A stretch of 64,000 nucleotides of DNA from Algoriphagus ornithinivorans (GTDB taxonomy: Bacteria > Bacteroidota > Bacteroidia > Cytophagales > Cyclobacteriaceae). The first letter of the stretch is position 1. The number at the start of each line of letters is the position of its first letter. The notes under the pieces are model-generated. The model was not told where the DNA came from and searched no databases. It saw only the letters and a program-made list of their open reading frames with translations. The stretch is taken from assembly GCF_900115305.1 (NCBI RefSeq), contig NZ_FOVW01000011.1, forward strand, positions 86,126 to 150,125, read 5' to 3'. This document shows, piece after piece, positions 28,421 through 38,024 of this stretch. A program made the position numbers and the translations under genes.

Positions 28421-29479
28421 TTATCCAAAATTCAGCGAATAATTACCCCCTTTCCTGAAGGCCTGAAGATTGAATTTTGGCATGGAGCGATTGGAGAAAT
28501 ATTTCTTTTTAGAGGTGTAAAAAAGTTGGTGAATCATTTCAGCGAGTATCCCTTCTCCTTTCATTCTTCTTCCAAACTCTACGTCTTTAACGGATCCCCC
28601 ATGAAGCTCGGCGATTTGATGCATGACTTTTTGGAATCTATCCGGATAATTTCTTTTTAACCAATCACTAAAAATCTCCTCCAATTTTCCATTCAAACGA
28701 ACCACGGTCATCCCTGCATACCTAGCTCCTCTTTCAGCGCTTGCTTTCAAAATTTCTGGAATTTCTTGGTCATTCAATCCCGGAATGATGGGAGCATTCA
28801 TTACTGCAACTGGAACACCAACATTGCTCAACTTTTCAATTATTTGAAGCCGCTTAGAAGCACTGGCAGTTCTGGGTTCCATTTTCCTCCTCAATTCTTC
28901 ATTCAAAGAGGTAATCGATATATAGACTTGCACCAAATCCTCCTTCGCTAAGTCTTGCAAAATATCAATATCCCTTTCTATCAGTGAATTTTTGGTGATA
29001 ATCCCAACCGGATGCCGATAGCGGGCAAATACTTCTAGCAATTGCCTGGTAATTCCCATTTTCTTCTCAATAGGCTGATAACAATCCGTATTTCCTGAAA
29101 GTGAAATTGGAGCCACCTTCCAGTTTGAACTCAGGATCTGCTTTTCCAACAATCGTGGAGCATCTGGTTTTGCCATCAATTGGGTTTCAAAATCTAAACC
29201 TGCCGAAAAGCCATAATATTCATGGGAATTTCTTGCATAGCAATAGCTACACCCATGTTCGCATCCTTGATAAGGATTCAATGAAAAGCTCAAACCTATA
29301 TCAGGGCTTTTGACTGGATTGATGATAGTTTTTGGATGCTCCAATCGGATATTGGTTTTTGGAGACAAAATCAACTCCTCATCCAAACCTTCCAAATGCT
29401 CCGTCACTAAATGCTGTGAAGAAAATCGGTTACCTGTCTGTAATTGGGCTCCCCTACCTTTCCAATGAACTTTTTCCAT
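28421..29479 (-). CDS. PA0069-family radical SAM protein
   Basis: Protein of 352 residues. After the N-terminal WKGRGAQLQTGNRFS segment it has the radical SAM cluster motif CEHGCSYC (about residues 82-89), an SPL-like barrel and the conserved SLSGNTDCYQPIEKK. This matches the PA0069 family related to spore photoproduct lyase. The reaction is not established. It is convergent with the ATP-grasp gene, with only 22 bp between stops, so overlap of transcripts is likely. Confidence 0.88.
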   Translation of the reverse strand: MEKVHWKGRGAQLQTGNRFSSQHLVTEHLEGLDEELILSPKTNIRLEHPKTIINPVKSPDIGLSFSLNPYQGCEHGCSYCYARNSHEYYGFSAGLDFETQLMAKPDAPRLLEKQILSSNWKVAPISLSGNTDCYQPIEKKMGITRQLLEVFARYRHPVGIITKNSLIERDIDILQDLAKEDLVQVYISITSLNEELRRKMEPRTASASKRLQIIEKLSNVGVPVAVMNAPIIPGLNDQEIPEILKASAERGARYAGMTVVRLNGKLEEIFSDWLKRNYPDRFQKVMHQIAELHGGSVKDVEFGRRMKGEGILAEMIHQLFYTSKKKYFSNRSMPKFNLQAFRKGGNYSLNFG

Positions 29480-29648
29480 GTCAATATTTTTGTCAAAGGC
29501 CTAGGTACAGTTTAAGCAAGCAAAAGGAGATTTAAAATTTATTGGCAATAATTGACAGAACTAGAATTGAATAATTTTTTTATCGATAATTATTTATTGT
29601 TTTTCAATAAATTTTTTCCTTTATTTGAAAAATTTAAATCAAAAAGTC

Positions 29649-30176
29649 ATGAACAAAATGTTGAAAGCACTCTACGTATTAGCTTGGATCCTATTCATAG
29701 GGCTTTGCATTAGAACGGGGGTTATATTGGTCACTTTTTTGATCAGCATTGGGATCAATCCGGAAGCATCCTCAAATCTATATGAAGGTCTAGATCTCTC
29801 TTCCGTAATGGATGCAAACTGGGTTCATTATACCTTGATCACCGGCTTAATTATATCAATTTGGGCTTTGAAGTCTTGGATGTTATTTGGAGTTATTCAG
29901 ATTTTTCAAAAATTAAAAATTCAAGATCCCTTTCACTTTTCCATTTCAAAGAAAATTACTCAAATCAGTCACGTGGCGCTTTTAGTTGGCGTACTGTCGA
30001 TTCTTTCATTTGCCTATGGGAGATGGCTTGTAGATCAGGGACTAATGCTTAATCATTTTTCAGAAAGTGTTCGGGGGGGTATGGAATTTCTATTTATGGC
30101 AGGGATATTTTATGTGTTTGCTGTGATATTTAGAAGAGGGGTCGAAATACAGCAAGAACATGAATTAACCATCTAA
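29649..30176 (+). CDS. DUF2975 membrane protein
   Basis: Membrane protein of 175 residues with four hydrophobic helices. The pattern, ending in a short cytoplasmic tail RRGVEIQQEHELTI, is that of DUF2975 (YoaS-like) proteins. It is followed three bases later by a small XRE regulator, the usual partner of this family. I chose ATG at 29649; an in-frame TTG at 29625 is possible. The role is unknown, with the pair likely forming a membrane-linked regulatory unit. Confidence 0.82.
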   Translation: MNKMLKALYVLAWILFIGLCIRTGVILVTFLISIGINPEASSNLYEGLDLSSVMDANWVHYTLITGLIISIWALKSWMLFGVIQIFQKLKIQDPFHFSISKKITQISHVALLVGVLSILSFAYGRWLVDQGLMLNHFSESVRGGMEFLFMAGIFYVFAVIFRRGVEIQQEHELTI

Positions 30177-30179
30177 GCT

Positions 30180-30383
30180 ATGCCTATACAAGTCAATTTG
30201 GATGTCATGATGGCTAAAAGAAAAATTTCTTTGAATGAGCTTTCAGAAAAAGTTGAATTAACCTTATCCAATCTTTCCATCCTCAAAACAGGGAAAGCAA
30301 AAGCAATCAGATTCAGTACATTGGAAGCAATTTGTAAAGCCTTGGATTGTCAACCTGGCGATATACTAGAATACATTGAATAG
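30180..30383 (+). CDS. Small XRE-family regulator (YozG-like)
   Basis: Protein of 67 residues that is a bare Cro/C1-type HTH (ISLNELSEKVELTLSNLSILKTGKAKAIRFSTLEAICKALDC, then QPGDILEYIE). It starts three bases after the DUF2975 gene. Likely autoregulates this pair. Confidence 0.9.
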   Translation: MPIQVNLDVMMAKRKISLNELSEKVELTLSNLSILKTGKAKAIRFSTLEAICKALDCQPGDILEYIE

Positions 30384-30431
30384 CCTTCCTAGCGCGAAAG
30401 GACCTGTTTTAACAAAACAATTAGCTATTTA

Positions 30432-30800
30432 ATGTGTTCATTAGGTATGAAATCTATTTTAAAACCTACTGGACGAATTACACGGAGAAAGTATTTAACA
30501 CTCTTCATGTTTTTTTATTTCGTCAATATTTTATGCTTAATGAAAGCTTGGGAAGCTTATCAAATTGAAGCTTGGCCAGCCTTTTTCTCTTTCAGCATCA
30601 TCTTGATTGCGTCAATAGTTTTATTGTTGATTCAGGCAATTCGAAGATTACATGATATAGGTATGGATTGGAAATATGCCCTCTACTTATTAATTCCGCC
30701 ACCCATTAATTTTATTGGATTTGTATGGTTAGCCTACAAAGAAGGTCAGGATGGTCCAAACAAATATGGACCTGATCCCAGAAAAACAGATATTGTATAA
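30432..30800 (+). CDS. DUF805 membrane protein
   Basis: Protein of 122 residues with the DUF805 pattern: GRITRRKYLTLFMFFYF start, three membrane helices, the conserved IRRLHDIGMDWKYALYLLIPP motif and a terminal GQDGPNKYGPDP tail. Inner membrane, function unknown. ATG at 30432 or 30447 are both possible starts. A bidirectional terminator follows. Confidence 0.88.
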   Translation: MCSLGMKSILKPTGRITRRKYLTLFMFFYFVNILCLMKAWEAYQIEAWPAFFSFSIILIASIVLLLIQAIRRLHDIGMDWKYALYLLIPPPINFIGFVWLAYKEGQDGPNKYGPDPRKTDIV

Positions 30801-30834
30801 AAAAAAGGAGCTCGAGGCTCCTTTTCTTATTTTT
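30801..30834. terminator. Bidirectional terminator
   Basis: Stem AAGGAGC (30805-30811) and GCTCCTT (30817-30823) flanked by an A run on the left and T runs on the right, located between convergent genes ending at 30800 and 30827. Confidence 0.9.
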
Positions 30835-32122
30835 TGGCCTGGGCAGCCATCCATTCCATGATGGTAACAGGCCTCCCTCCCACTAAAACAGGAGATCCAT
30901 CCAAACCAGTCCTTGCTTGATTAGCATGAACGTAAATCCAAGACCAATGTCCATTGTAATGGTAATTATCTCCCCCATAGAATCCGGTAATATCAGTTAC
31001 ATGATCATAAAAGGTAAAATGTACATTTTTAGCTCCAGCCTTCTTTAATCGATCATAAAGTGGCACCACGGTAGATTCTGGTTTGGTTACCCCATCATCT
31101 TTGGAATGAACAAACCACATGGGAACCTGCTTGATTTTTTGAATATCCTGTTCGGTCACGTACTGAGCGTCATAAGCAAGAGCGCTGATATATCCAGCAG
31201 CGAAATAGTCAGCGTGCTCAAGAATCAATTTTAAGGACATATATCCTCCATTTGAGCAACCCCCAACATAAATTCTCTTAGCGTCAATTCCAGGATTTGA
31301 TTTTACGTAATCTTGAATCAAGGCAAACAAAGCCTCATTATAAATATCATTCGTTTGACCACGGGTCATACCCTCGGCAGCCTGCATCCAGAATGTTGGA
31401 CTTTGAGGCACCAATACATAAGCACCGGCATCACCAAACAAGGTTTGAATTTCAGGGGAGGCATAATTAGCCGCTCGGTTTCCCAAAAGAGCTATGGTAG
31501 GATCCATCCCTCCTTCACCTCCGCCATGCAGCCAAATTATCAAAGGAGCTTTTTTCCCTTTTGTTTCAGGGCTAAATGAGGCATAGGACATGGTCAAATT
31601 ACCGTACTGAAATTTCCCCTTCAAATCGTATTCATCTACTAAAGGCATGATTTTTCCAGCTGCCTGATTCCAAACTTGATTGGTCTTCGAATTAATAATT
31701 GTCAGTGAATAATCAATCCAAAAGTTACCACCTCGGTTTCCAACTCTCATATATTGGATTGGAGAGCCTATAGGTTGAGTTGGGCTCACCTCCAATACCA
31801 AAGTGATATGTTTCCCAGATGCTACCCGATTCCCATTTTCATCGGAAACAAAGGCAAAAACCACATCTCTTTCTCCTGATTTTTGGGATTCCGGAATTTC
31901 ACCCTGGGAGCTTTCTCTTTTTGCAAAAACTTTAAATTCTGCAGGATTTGCATCAGACACTTCATTCTCTAAAGTGATAATCACCTGATTGACGGCAGGT
32001 CCCCAATCGAACCCTTCAACTACTAGCTTGTAGCTGCCCTCAGAGGACTTTATTTCAGAATTAGGATTGCCATAAATCCAATTGCTGAAGAGTAAACAAA
32101 TAATTAAAAGGCTATTTTTCAT
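30827..32122 (-). CDS. Secreted esterase/peptidase-like alpha/beta hydrolase with Ig-like N-domain
   Basis: Protein of 431 residues with a signal peptide (1-18). An N-terminal beta-sandwich (about 28-165; YKLVVEGFDWGPAVNQVIITL) resembles the Ig-like domain of EstA-type esterases. The catalytic part has the oxyanion strand IIWLHGGGEGG, the nucleophile Ser in GGCSNGGYMSL (about residue 292), an Asp in HSKDDGVTKP and a His in the FYDHVTDITG region. It probably hydrolyses an ester or a phenolic or acetyl group on a polysaccharide. Monocistronic. Confidence 0.87.
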   Translation of the reverse strand: MKNSLLIICLLFSNWIYGNPNSEIKSSEGSYKLVVEGFDWGPAVNQVIITLENEVSDANPAEFKVFAKRESSQGEIPESQKSGERDVVFAFVSDENGNRVASGKHITLVLEVSPTQPIGSPIQYMRVGNRGGNFWIDYSLTIINSKTNQVWNQAAGKIMPLVDEYDLKGKFQYGNLTMSYASFSPETKGKKAPLIIWLHGGGEGGMDPTIALLGNRAANYASPEIQTLFGDAGAYVLVPQSPTFWMQAAEGMTRGQTNDIYNEALFALIQDYVKSNPGIDAKRIYVGGCSNGGYMSLKLILEHADYFAAGYISALAYDAQYVTEQDIQKIKQVPMWFVHSKDDGVTKPESTVVPLYDRLKKAGAKNVHFTFYDHVTDITGFYGGDNYHYNGHWSWIYVHANQARTGLDGSPVLVGGRPVTIMEWMAAQAKK

Positions 32123-32259
32123 GGTTTATATAGGTTTTGGGTGTAATACTCCCAGCTATTTAACCAATTCCTGAAAAACTTCCCTTTAAAATTATATCAG
32201 TGGAAAATTTGAATGCAATATCAATTCTTGGCTTGTAGCTTACAGATAAGGAAAAGGAA

Positions 32260-33951
32260 TTAAGATAAATTTCCTTTCTTCAATTCTTTAACAGCATGAT
32301 CTACTGCTCGGGCTGTGAGTGCCATATAGGTTATGGAAGGATTCTGAGTTCCTGTGGAGGTCATACACGCTCCATCAGTTACGAAGACGTTTGGCGCATG
32401 GTGCATTTGATTAAATTCATTGAGCAAAGAAGTTTGGGGATCTCGCCCCATTCTCACTCCTCCCATCTCATGTATATCCAAACCAGGAGCTTGCTTGCTA
32501 TCAGATTTTCTAATATTCACACAGCCTGCCTTTTCCAGCATTTCCTCTCCCTGCTGATGAAAATCCTGTAGAATTTTCTCATCATTTTCATCATAATCCA
32601 CACTAACCTGTAGCAAAGGTATACCCCATTCGTCTTTTTGATCCTTACTCAAGCTCACTTGATTACTTTCCTTTGGAATAGTTTCTCCTTGCATCATCAT
32701 AAAAACATTCCAAGGACCAGGTTGAGTATTGGCTTTTTTAAATTCGGCGCCAAATCCTCTCACATCTGCATGACCAAAACCAGAACGGCCGGCAGAGTAA
32801 AAAGTCATATATCCTCTAAGGAAATCCATTTCCTGCTTCTTCACATTTCTAAAATTCGGCATCATGACCGCAGTTGGTCTTCTGCCAAAATAGTATTGAT
32901 CTTCAAAGCCTTCATACTTGGCTGAGATAGTTCCTCTATAGTTATGAAACGCAATATATTTCCCTAAAACCCCACTTTCATTACCCAGTCCTTCTGGAAA
33001 CCTTCTGGAAGTGCTATTCATTAAAATCAAATTGGTATTCAAAGCCGATGCATTCAAAAAAATGATTTTGGCAAAATAATCTTTCTCCTCCTTTGTAATC
33101 CTGTCAATCACTTTGACTCCGACCGCTTTTCCCTTTTCCTCATCCCAAATCACAGAATGAACCACGGAGTCAGGCCTTAAGGTCAAATTACCGGTTTTTG
33201 CTGCCCAAGGTAAAGTAGAAGAATTACTGCTAAAATATCCTCCAAAAGGACAGCCTCTGTAGCACTGATTTCTTGCCATACATTGCCCCCTCCCTTGAGC
33301 TAGGTGTTGCTCTTTGGGTTGTGTTAGATGTGCGCACCTACCTATGATGAATTTTCTATCTTGATAGGCTTGATTAACCCGCTGTTGTATCTCTTTTTCA
33401 ACACAATTCATCTCCCAAGCTGGCAAAAACTCTCCATCCGGTAAGGTATCTAATCCTTCATAACTTCCTGAAATACCGACAAATCGCTCCACATAGCTGT
33501 ACCAAGGTGCCACATCTTCGTAGCGAATAGGCCAATCAACTGCAAAACCATCTCTGCCTGGCCCTTCAAAGTCATATGCACTCCAACGTTGAGTCTGTCT
33601 AGCCCAAATCAAAGATTTGCCACCCACTTGATAGCCCCGAATCCAATCGAAGGGCTTTTCCTGTATATAGGGATGATCTGAATCTTTGACAAAAAAATGC
33701 TCAGTATCCTCTTTGTAAGCATAGCAACGATTCACCACGGGATTTTTCACCTTATCCTCCCTCGGAATCTGATTTCTGTGAGGCATGTCCCACACTGATG
33801 CTGTCATGGTGGGATAGTCCTTTAAGTGCTGAACATCCCTACCTCTTTCTAAGACCAAGGTTTTCAATCCCTTTTCGCAAAGTTCTTTAGCTGCCCATCC
33901 TCCGGATATCCCAGAACCAACTACTATAGCATCAAATTCATTACTTTTCAT
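32260..33951 (-). CDS. GMC family oxidoreductase
   Basis: Flavoenzyme of 563 residues. N-terminal Rossmann motif VVGSGISGGWAAKELCEKG (about 10-28), LVLERG adenine-ribose strand, a Cys-rich RGQCMARNQCYRGCPFGGYFSS segment (about 220) as in Bacteroidota glucose/gluconate dehydrogenase-like members, and the GMC C-terminal motif DGACMTSTGTQNPSITYMAL. It oxidises an alcohol or sugar. The small subunit 3 and cytochrome c genes that often accompany such enzymes are absent here. No signal peptide is seen. Confidence 0.9.
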   Translation of the reverse strand: MKSNEFDAIVVGSGISGGWAAKELCEKGLKTLVLERGRDVQHLKDYPTMTASVWDMPHRNQIPREDKVKNPVVNRCYAYKEDTEHFFVKDSDHPYIQEKPFDWIRGYQVGGKSLIWARQTQRWSAYDFEGPGRDGFAVDWPIRYEDVAPWYSYVERFVGISGSYEGLDTLPDGEFLPAWEMNCVEKEIQQRVNQAYQDRKFIIGRCAHLTQPKEQHLAQGRGQCMARNQCYRGCPFGGYFSSNSSTLPWAAKTGNLTLRPDSVVHSVIWDEEKGKAVGVKVIDRITKEEKDYFAKIIFLNASALNTNLILMNSTSRRFPEGLGNESGVLGKYIAFHNYRGTISAKYEGFEDQYYFGRRPTAVMMPNFRNVKKQEMDFLRGYMTFYSAGRSGFGHADVRGFGAEFKKANTQPGPWNVFMMMQGETIPKESNQVSLSKDQKDEWGIPLLQVSVDYDENDEKILQDFHQQGEEMLEKAGCVNIRKSDSKQAPGLDIHEMGGVRMGRDPQTSLLNEFNQMHHAPNVFVTDGACMTSTGTQNPSITYMALTARAVDHAVKELKKGNLS

Positions 33952-34028
33952 AATCGAAAAATAATGATTTCTACTTCATCTTTTACAATTTTTTTAAAAA
34001 ACTATACTTATGAATGGAGATGCAAAAA

Positions 34029-34073
34029 ATAAAAAAAAGTCCCATCTCCTAAGGCTTAGGAAATGGGACTTGA
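34029..34073 (-). terminator. Terminator of the ABC permease gene (minus strand)
   Basis: Stem AAGTCCCAT (34038-34046) and ATGGGACTT (34063-34071), with an inner CTAAGGCTTAG, followed on the minus strand by a T run. Confidence 0.9.
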
Positions 34074-34087
34074 AAGAACAAATTCGA

Positions 34088-35332
34088 TTATTCGTATCTC
34101 AAGGATTCGATAGGGTCAAGTTTACTCGCTTTGAAAGCAGGGAAGTAACCGGACAATAACCCTACAACAATGCATATAATAAAGGCGATAAACATCCAAA
34201 GCCAAGGAACCAAGAATCCTCCAGGTCCAATCGCATTAGCAATGACATTTCCGATTGCTATACCGAGAATTACCCCAAAGATTCCACCTAGCACACAAAT
34301 CATAATTGCTTCTATCAAAAATTGCTGACGGATCCTCAGTGGAGTAGCTCCTAAGGCTTTTCTAATACCTATCTCACGGGTCCTCTCTGTAACAGAAACC
34401 AGCATGATATTCATCAGTCCGATGGAGGCTCCCAAAAGGGTAATGAATCCGATACCAAATCCGCCGATTCTCAAATATCCGGCAACTTCCTCAAGACTTT
34501 CCGCTACCGATTGACTTTTTGTGAGGTCAAAGGAGTTCTCAGCAGTTACTCTATCCTGACGGATTTTTCTCATCATCCCAATTGCCTGACCCATTTCGTA
34601 ATCGATACGCTCAGGGCCGGAAGCAACAGCAGTAACATTGTAATTGAAAACGCCTCTTTGGTCAAGTCTTGCAGCATTCTCTATAGGAATTAAAACCTGT
34701 CTGTCTGCTCCTTGATCCTGCCCTACTCCACCTTGCTTTTCCAATACTCCTACAATGGTGTAAGGCTTTCCGAAAAAGCTGATTTTTTGATTGATAGGAT
34801 CTTCATTTGATTCAAAAAGAGTTTCCTGAATTTCTTTTCCTATGATACATACGTTATTTCCGTATCGTATTTCCAGATTGGAAAAATTTCTACCTTCTTC
34901 GAGCTTGATTGCTTTTATGCTCAGGTAATTTTCATCCACACCTCTAATTCTCGTATTCGGATTGGTGGTTTCGGAACCTCTTTTTATCTCAGCGGCGCGA
35001 CTGACTGTAGTTTCCACTGTAGATATTCCGATAGAACTATATTCCTGCTTGAAATCTTGCACTTCTCGGAAAGACAATTTGGGATAGGTTTTCTCCTCTT
35101 TTCCATCTTGAATAGCTCGTCCCCCACTGAAACCTTTGTTTCTTACATCAAAAGTATTGGCTCCCAAACCAGAAAAGCTTTCTGCAATTTGAGACTTTAT
35201 TCCATCGATGGCAGTCAACATCCCTACAAGAGAGGATATACCAATTGCTATAATTGCACCGGTCAGGATAGTCCTTAGAATATTAACTTGAACAGACTTT
35301 AGGGCTTCCCTTATATTTTCGATCAAATTCAT
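34088..35332 (-). CDS. ABC transporter permease (MacB/FtsX type)
   Basis: Protein of 414 residues with one N-terminal membrane helix (about 22-42), a MacB_PCD periplasmic domain (about 45-270) and three C-terminal helices forming the FtsX domain, with the motif [13 protein letters not shown]. It belongs to the mechanotransmission class that exports substrates or lipoproteins, or moves peptides from the periplasm. The matching ATPase is not adjacent, so it must be encoded elsewhere. Monocistronic with its own terminator. Confidence 0.9.
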   Translation of the reverse strand: MNLIENIREALKSVQVNILRTILTGAIIAIGISSLVGMLTAIDGIKSQIAESFSGLGANTFDVRNKGFSGGRAIQDGKEEKTYPKLSFREVQDFKQEYSSIGISTVETTVSRAAEIKRGSETTNPNTRIRGVDENYLSIKAIKLEEGRNFSNLEIRYGNNVCIIGKEIQETLFESNEDPINQKISFFGKPYTIVGVLEKQGGVGQDQGADRQVLIPIENAARLDQRGVFNYNVTAVASGPERIDYEMGQAIGMMRKIRQDRVTAENSFDLTKSQSVAESLEEVAGYLRIGGFGIGFITLLGASIGLMNIMLVSVTERTREIGIRKALGATPLRIRQQFLIEAIMICVLGGIFGVILGIAIGNVIANAIGPGGFLVPWLWMFIAFIICIVVGLLSGYFPAFKASKLDPIESLRYE

Positions 35333-35458
35333 GTATTGTTCGAATTAGAACAGATTTTTAGAAAAAACTCATTTATGATTCTTAATAATAAGCAATTCGC
35401 TTTTAAAAAAAATTTGAGAGTCCAAATATTCAGATTCAACTTCCACTTCCAGTATTTT

Positions 35459-36079
35459 TCAATGCATTCTATCCCCTCTCAACTCCATTTCTTTTAGGAT
35501 ACTTGCTTCATAATCCAGCCATTCTTGCCACCGCTGATTGACATATTCAGGATCATGAAATTTTCTGGCCATTTCTATGAAAGTAACGTAATGCCCAGCC
35601 TCAGAAATCATCAACTCGTAATAAAACTTTTTCAGCTCCTCATCCTGAATATGCTTGGATAAAAGCTTAAAACGCTCACAACTCCTTGCTTCGATCAAAG
35701 CATTCAATAATAAATGCTCCGTCAACTGTTGTTTCCTACTTCCACCTTTTTTGACAAATCCATTGAGTTTGATGACATATTCATCCTTTCTAGGAAAACC
35801 AAACTTCATGTTTCTCTTCCGCAACTGCTCCATAACCCGTTCAAAATGTCCCCATTCTTCTGCGACTATTGGAGTCAAGGTATCCACCAACTCGTCCAAG
35901 TCAGGATATCGCAAAATCAAACTGATACAGGAAGAGGCCGCCTTTTGCTCACAATAAGCATGATCCACCAAAATATCCTCGATCTGCATTTCTGCAATCC
36001 CAACCCACCTTGGATCTGTGGGTAGTTTGAGATGTAACATTTTCTGTCTTGTACTTTCTTCCCAGCTCATATCAGTCAA
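35459..36079 (-). CDS. miaE: tRNA-(ms2io6A)-hydroxylase-like di-iron protein
   Basis: Protein of 206 residues of the MiaE family, ferritin-like. Iron ligands come from ED..VDHAYCEQKAA (about 28-42), the EEWGHFERV helix (about 81-89) and ISEAGHYVTF (about 158-167). MiaE hydroxylates the isopentenyl group of ms2i6A37 in tRNA using O2. It overlaps the 3' end of the porin gene by 8 bp, so it is translationally linked to an outer-membrane operon, which is odd for a tRNA modification enzyme. Confidence 0.88.
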   Translation of the reverse strand: MTDMSWEESTRQKMLHLKLPTDPRWVGIAEMQIEDILVDHAYCEQKAASSCISLILRYPDLDELVDTLTPIVAEEWGHFERVMEQLRKRNMKFGFPRKDEYVIKLNGFVKKGGSRKQQLTEHLLLNALIEARSCERFKLLSKHIQDEELKKFYYELMISEAGHYVTFIEMARKFHDPEYVNQRWQEWLDYEASILKEMELRGDRMH

Positions 36080-38024
36080 ATAAATACCAGGTAATTCCTA
36101 GGTCAATAAATGATTTGTAGCCGGTGTAGTCAGGTGTGACAAAATATCCTTCCCGATTCATCAAACCGGCGTTTAAATGATTGTATTTTAATAGAACTCT
36201 TGTTCTGTTGATTCTGAAATTCAGGAAAATATCTGCCACTGGGTAGGCAAATACCTCGAAGCTATTTTGCAGGTGAAATTGCTGATGAGCAGTAAAATAA
36301 GCATTTGCAAAGTAGCTGGACTTGTATCTCACATCCACACCAAATTGGATGAAAATATTTTCATCAAATGCAGGACTGTCAAAGTAAAAACGGGTATTTC
36401 CGAATACTTCAGGGATTCTAAAAGCATCAGATGCCTCTCCTGTAACAGACGTGATAATAACCTCTGTATCCCATTTGAATTTCTCCCCTATTTGTATAGA
36501 GGATTGAATACCGGGCATCAAAATAAAAGCTTCACCTCCTGCCTGCTCGGGCACTCTCTGCTCGTTGAAAAAGACGTAATTATTGATCCGGCTAATGGTT
36601 AATGAAGGCCTGATTTTGACTTTTTCCAAATCAACTTTCAAGGTTCCCTTCACTTGATCTACACCAGTGTTGGAAAAATCATTATTCCAGGCATAATGAT
36701 TCCCCGCATAAACCTGCTGAAGCGAGGTGGGCTTATAAAGTGCTTTAGTATACTCCAGATCCAAGTAGGGGGATTTAAATACCCCATGCAGCCTGAATGC
36801 TCCCGGGATAAGGTATTCACCATCAGCACTCACACTCCATTTCTCAGAAATTTTTCCAATCAATTCCCCACCTATGTATAATTCATTAAAGGTGTTAGGA
36901 GAATTAAAAAACGGACTTCTCATCCTACCATTCCTCAATCGGGTAAATGCATTGTAATAAAAGCCTCCAAAGGTCCCTTTGAAGCCGAACTCATTTCTCC
37001 ACTCAGCAAAATCATTGAAATTTCTTGTGGTATCCTGTTCATTCAGTCTGGTGCTGGGATAATACAGGGAATCACTGTTAGTTAAAGGAGCATCAAAAAC
37101 CAAATCTTGCTTCCTTCTGTCAAAAATATGATAGATCTGTAGCCCGTCTTTCACCTTATATTCATGATAGAAGTGATAGTCCTGCCTCAAATCTCTGGCT
37201 TGGGAGGTTCTCAGCCAAACTTTCGCATCCTCATAGGTGAAATAAACCGAGGTAGAATCCACTTCAGGAGGTATAATCCCTCCGATCTCATTGACCACAT
37301 GACGCATTCGGGAGAAATTCCCCAAGAACCAATATTTCCCGTCTTCAGATCTATAATTCGTATGGATAGAATAAGTGGTTTGATCCACCATGTTATCATC
37401 TCTAGCTGTAGGATTGAGGGTTTTTCTTACCCGCATGGTGTGAAAATCAAAACCTATATTCCATCTTGGGTTGACATTTCTGGCAAATTTGATATCCAAC
37501 ATATTTCGGTTTCCGCCCCCGAAAAAAGCTGACATCTCAGTAAATGGAGATTTGGTATCGAAATAGCGATTGTTGGAAGGATCTGTGTAATAGATATCAT
37601 AGGCATGAAAGCCTGAAGTAGTACCGATTAACTCTGGAACCTGATAAAAAACCGGGGTAGCCGCACTACCAATATTACCTAAATCCTGATACTTCCAGCC
37701 ACTTTTAGCTACTGGATCATAATTGTGAAAATTGGTCAAGGAAGTATCCTGAGGGTATAGGGTCAGGCTATTTCGCTTAATGTCTTTTTCGAAATAAAAT
37801 AAGGCTGTGGTGGGACCAAAAACCATCTTGGTACTATCATCCAACAAGGTTCTTCGACCATTTTCTTCCTCTTGATTTTCTCCTTCTTGCACCGTTCTCT
37901 GGTTGACCCGCTGATTGGGATTTTGAACTTGCCTCCCATTGGTTGGAATAGGGCGCTGTGCCTCAGCAGAGCCAGCCAAGAGAAGCACCCAAAAAAAGCA
38001 TATTCCTAATAGAAATTTATTCAC
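36072..38024 (-). CDS. Putative porin (Porin_10 family)
   Basis: Outer-membrane protein of 650 residues. Signal peptide (1-22), a low-complexity polar stretch rich in Gln, Asn and Glu (about 24-60), then a long barrel with many alternating strands and terminal aromatic residues (GITWYLFD). The FGPTTALFYFEKDI start of the mature domain and the pattern fit the PF14121 putative porins of Bacteroidota. It overlaps lpxK upstream by 4 bp and miaE downstream by 8 bp. The transported solutes are unknown. Confidence 0.85.
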   Translation of the reverse strand: MNKFLLGICFFWVLLLAGSAEAQRPIPTNGRQVQNPNQRVNQRTVQEGENQEEENGRRTLLDDSTKMVFGPTTALFYFEKDIKRNSLTLYPQDTSLTNFHNYDPVAKSGWKYQDLGNIGSAATPVFYQVPELIGTTSGFHAYDIYYTDPSNNRYFDTKSPFTEMSAFFGGGNRNMLDIKFARNVNPRWNIGFDFHTMRVRKTLNPTARDDNMVDQTTYSIHTNYRSEDGKYWFLGNFSRMRHVVNEIGGIIPPEVDSTSVYFTYEDAKVWLRTSQARDLRQDYHFYHEYKVKDGLQIYHIFDRRKQDLVFDAPLTNSDSLYYPSTRLNEQDTTRNFNDFAEWRNEFGFKGTFGGFYYNAFTRLRNGRMRSPFFNSPNTFNELYIGGELIGKISEKWSVSADGEYLIPGAFRLHGVFKSPYLDLEYTKALYKPTSLQQVYAGNHYAWNNDFSNTGVDQVKGTLKVDLEKVKIRPSLTISRINNYVFFNEQRVPEQAGGEAFILMPGIQSSIQIGEKFKWDTEVIITSVTGEASDAFRIPEVFGNTRFYFDSPAFDENIFIQFGVDVRYKSSYFANAYFTAHQQFHLQNSFEVFAYPVADIFLNFRINRTRVLLKYNHLNAGLMNREGYFVTPDYTGYKSFIDLGITWYLFD